From Scalesia atractyloides (Eukaryota; Streptophyta; Magnoliopsida; Asterales; Asteraceae), in contig CAMTDV010000019.1 in assembly GCA_947069175.1 (NCBI GenBank), positions 71,175,358 to 71,239,357 on the forward strand: a stretch of 64,000 nucleotides of DNA, given 5' to 3'. The position numbers and the translations under genes are program-made. The notes under the pieces are model-generated. The model saw only the letters and a list, made by a program, of their open reading frames with translations. It did not search any database and was not told where the DNA came from. This document shows positions 63,236-64,000 of the stretch, piece by piece (the stretch's first letter is position 1; each line of letters opens with the position of its first letter).

Positions 63236-64000
63236 CTACATGAAGGATTTGATTGGGTAAGATTTGATTATAATAGGTTTTTGTTCAAAAGTTTAGCGTT
63301 TCATTACTATTATTATCATTATTCAAATAAATCACAAAACACGTAAGCACGTATCCACGTAAGCACATAAGCACGTAAGCATATAATCACATAGGCACAT
63401 AATCACATAGGCACATAAGTTCGTATTTTGCACGTTATCTTCAATCTAAATCATGCGTAGCGCGTACGAGATGCGAGACATAAGCGTAATAAGGGAGTAA
63501 AGTCGCGTATGAGGACATTCGCGTAGGAGAGTTGAGAGTTTTAGTTTGGTTTGTGATTAATTAGCATTTTAGATTTCGAGAGTTGTGCGAGTTGTGCATA
63601 TATCGACAGAGCGTTAAAGCGATAAATCGATAAAGCGAGAAATCAAATAAGCGTAAAATCCTAAACTTAAACACATAATTAAAATAAAACTCGATGATGC
63701 GTAAAATCAGCTATTGCAGGCTTAAATCAATTTGGAGTGTCCTGGGTTTTGAGACAGCGACTACCCAAAGTGGTTCAAAATTCTCTGAGTTCGGGCACAC
63801 GATTTGGCCTAATAGACAAATGCTCTCGCCATTACAACGGTTAACGGCATTTATCCTTCCAGTTACGTCGTGTCCCGAGTCATCGAAATAGTCGAGACTT
63901 TGATGAGATTGAAAATCGAGGAGTGGAACTAGTTATTAAGATGCGGGTTTCACCCTTAACTTAATAACTTCATTCCTAGTTGTGATTATGCTCACTGATC
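63236..64000 (-). other. Element D leader (partial)
   Basis: Non-coding leader matching those of A-C: ACGTAAGCACATAAGCAC-type 10-mer tandem repeats at 63340-63420, GGGTTTTGAGACAGCGACTACCC, TTTGGCCTAATAGAC, and GGGTTTCACCC. It runs off the window before the primer site. The open frame at 63694 is not a gene. Confidence 0.75.

Larger units (their letters stand above)
53130..64000 (-). mobile_element. Element D: Ty3/gypsy retrotransposon with gag-pol, 5' LTR beyond the window
   Basis: Minus-strand element. 3' LTR 53130-55550, polypurine tract 55552-55564 (complement), chromodomain-like tail, integrase, RNase H (interrupted by solo LTR S), RT, protease, gag, leader running off the window end. 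Left target sequence would be CTAAC. It is the same family as B (LTR start TGTAACAACTCG, Gag and Pol collinear). Several frameshifts and stops make it inactive. Confidence 0.92.

Overview
The window is plant nuclear DNA, almost certainly from a eudicot. Ty3/gypsy-type LTR retrotransposons with an initiator-Met-tRNA primer site (TGGTATCAGAGCC) dominate it, with hAT MITEs, LINE and SINE pieces and one ordinary host gene. The repeats look like those of Asteraceae, but that is an impression and not a demonstrated assignment.

Layout. 1-13 kb is a mixed gene-flank zone: a LINE remnant split by an 8-bp-TSD MITE, a decayed Copia element (minus strand, 2.3-5.3 kb), a large foldback MITE, the host gene for cytosolic ribosomal protein S28 (CDS 7386-7583, intron in its 5' UTR, telo-box and site II promoter motifs), two H/ACA snoRNA-like units just downstream of it, a Copia gag scrap, a LINE C-terminal fragment and a SINE.

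13-52.9 kb is one nested repeat stack that target-site duplications (TSDs) let one unpick. A gypsy LTR (called G) was hit by a 3.3-kb hAT transposon (H; 8-bp TSD ATAGGAAC, 13860-51849). H was then hit by two LTR elements: C (TSD TCATT, 15681-41277) and E (TSD TTGTA, 42507-51605). C was hit in its LTR by the related element A, in opposite orientation, and A in its 3' LTR by the pol-bearing element B. E was hit in its LTR by a solo LTR, F (TSD AGTTG). The hAT transposase is therefore split by about 25.6 kb, yet its frame joins exactly across the TCATT duplication. A and C carry gag but no pol (TR-GAG type), E carries no coding region, B and D carry gag-pol. 53.1 kb to the end is element D (minus strand), whose pol is interrupted by a 3.1-kb solo LTR (S).

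Three structures are not explained by ordinary annotation. First, the LTRs and leaders of A-D, F and G hold clusters of an 18-bp spaced dyad (CAAGTTCG-NN-CGAACTTG or a variant), phased at 21 bp directly upstream of the TATA box in A. Second, the LTRs keep splice-donor/acceptor pairs at constant spacing, suggesting leader introns. Third, the gag-only elements carry four copies of a long hairpin after gag, with compensatory changes between copies. Every transposon coding region seen is broken; the only intact-looking protein gene is RPS28.
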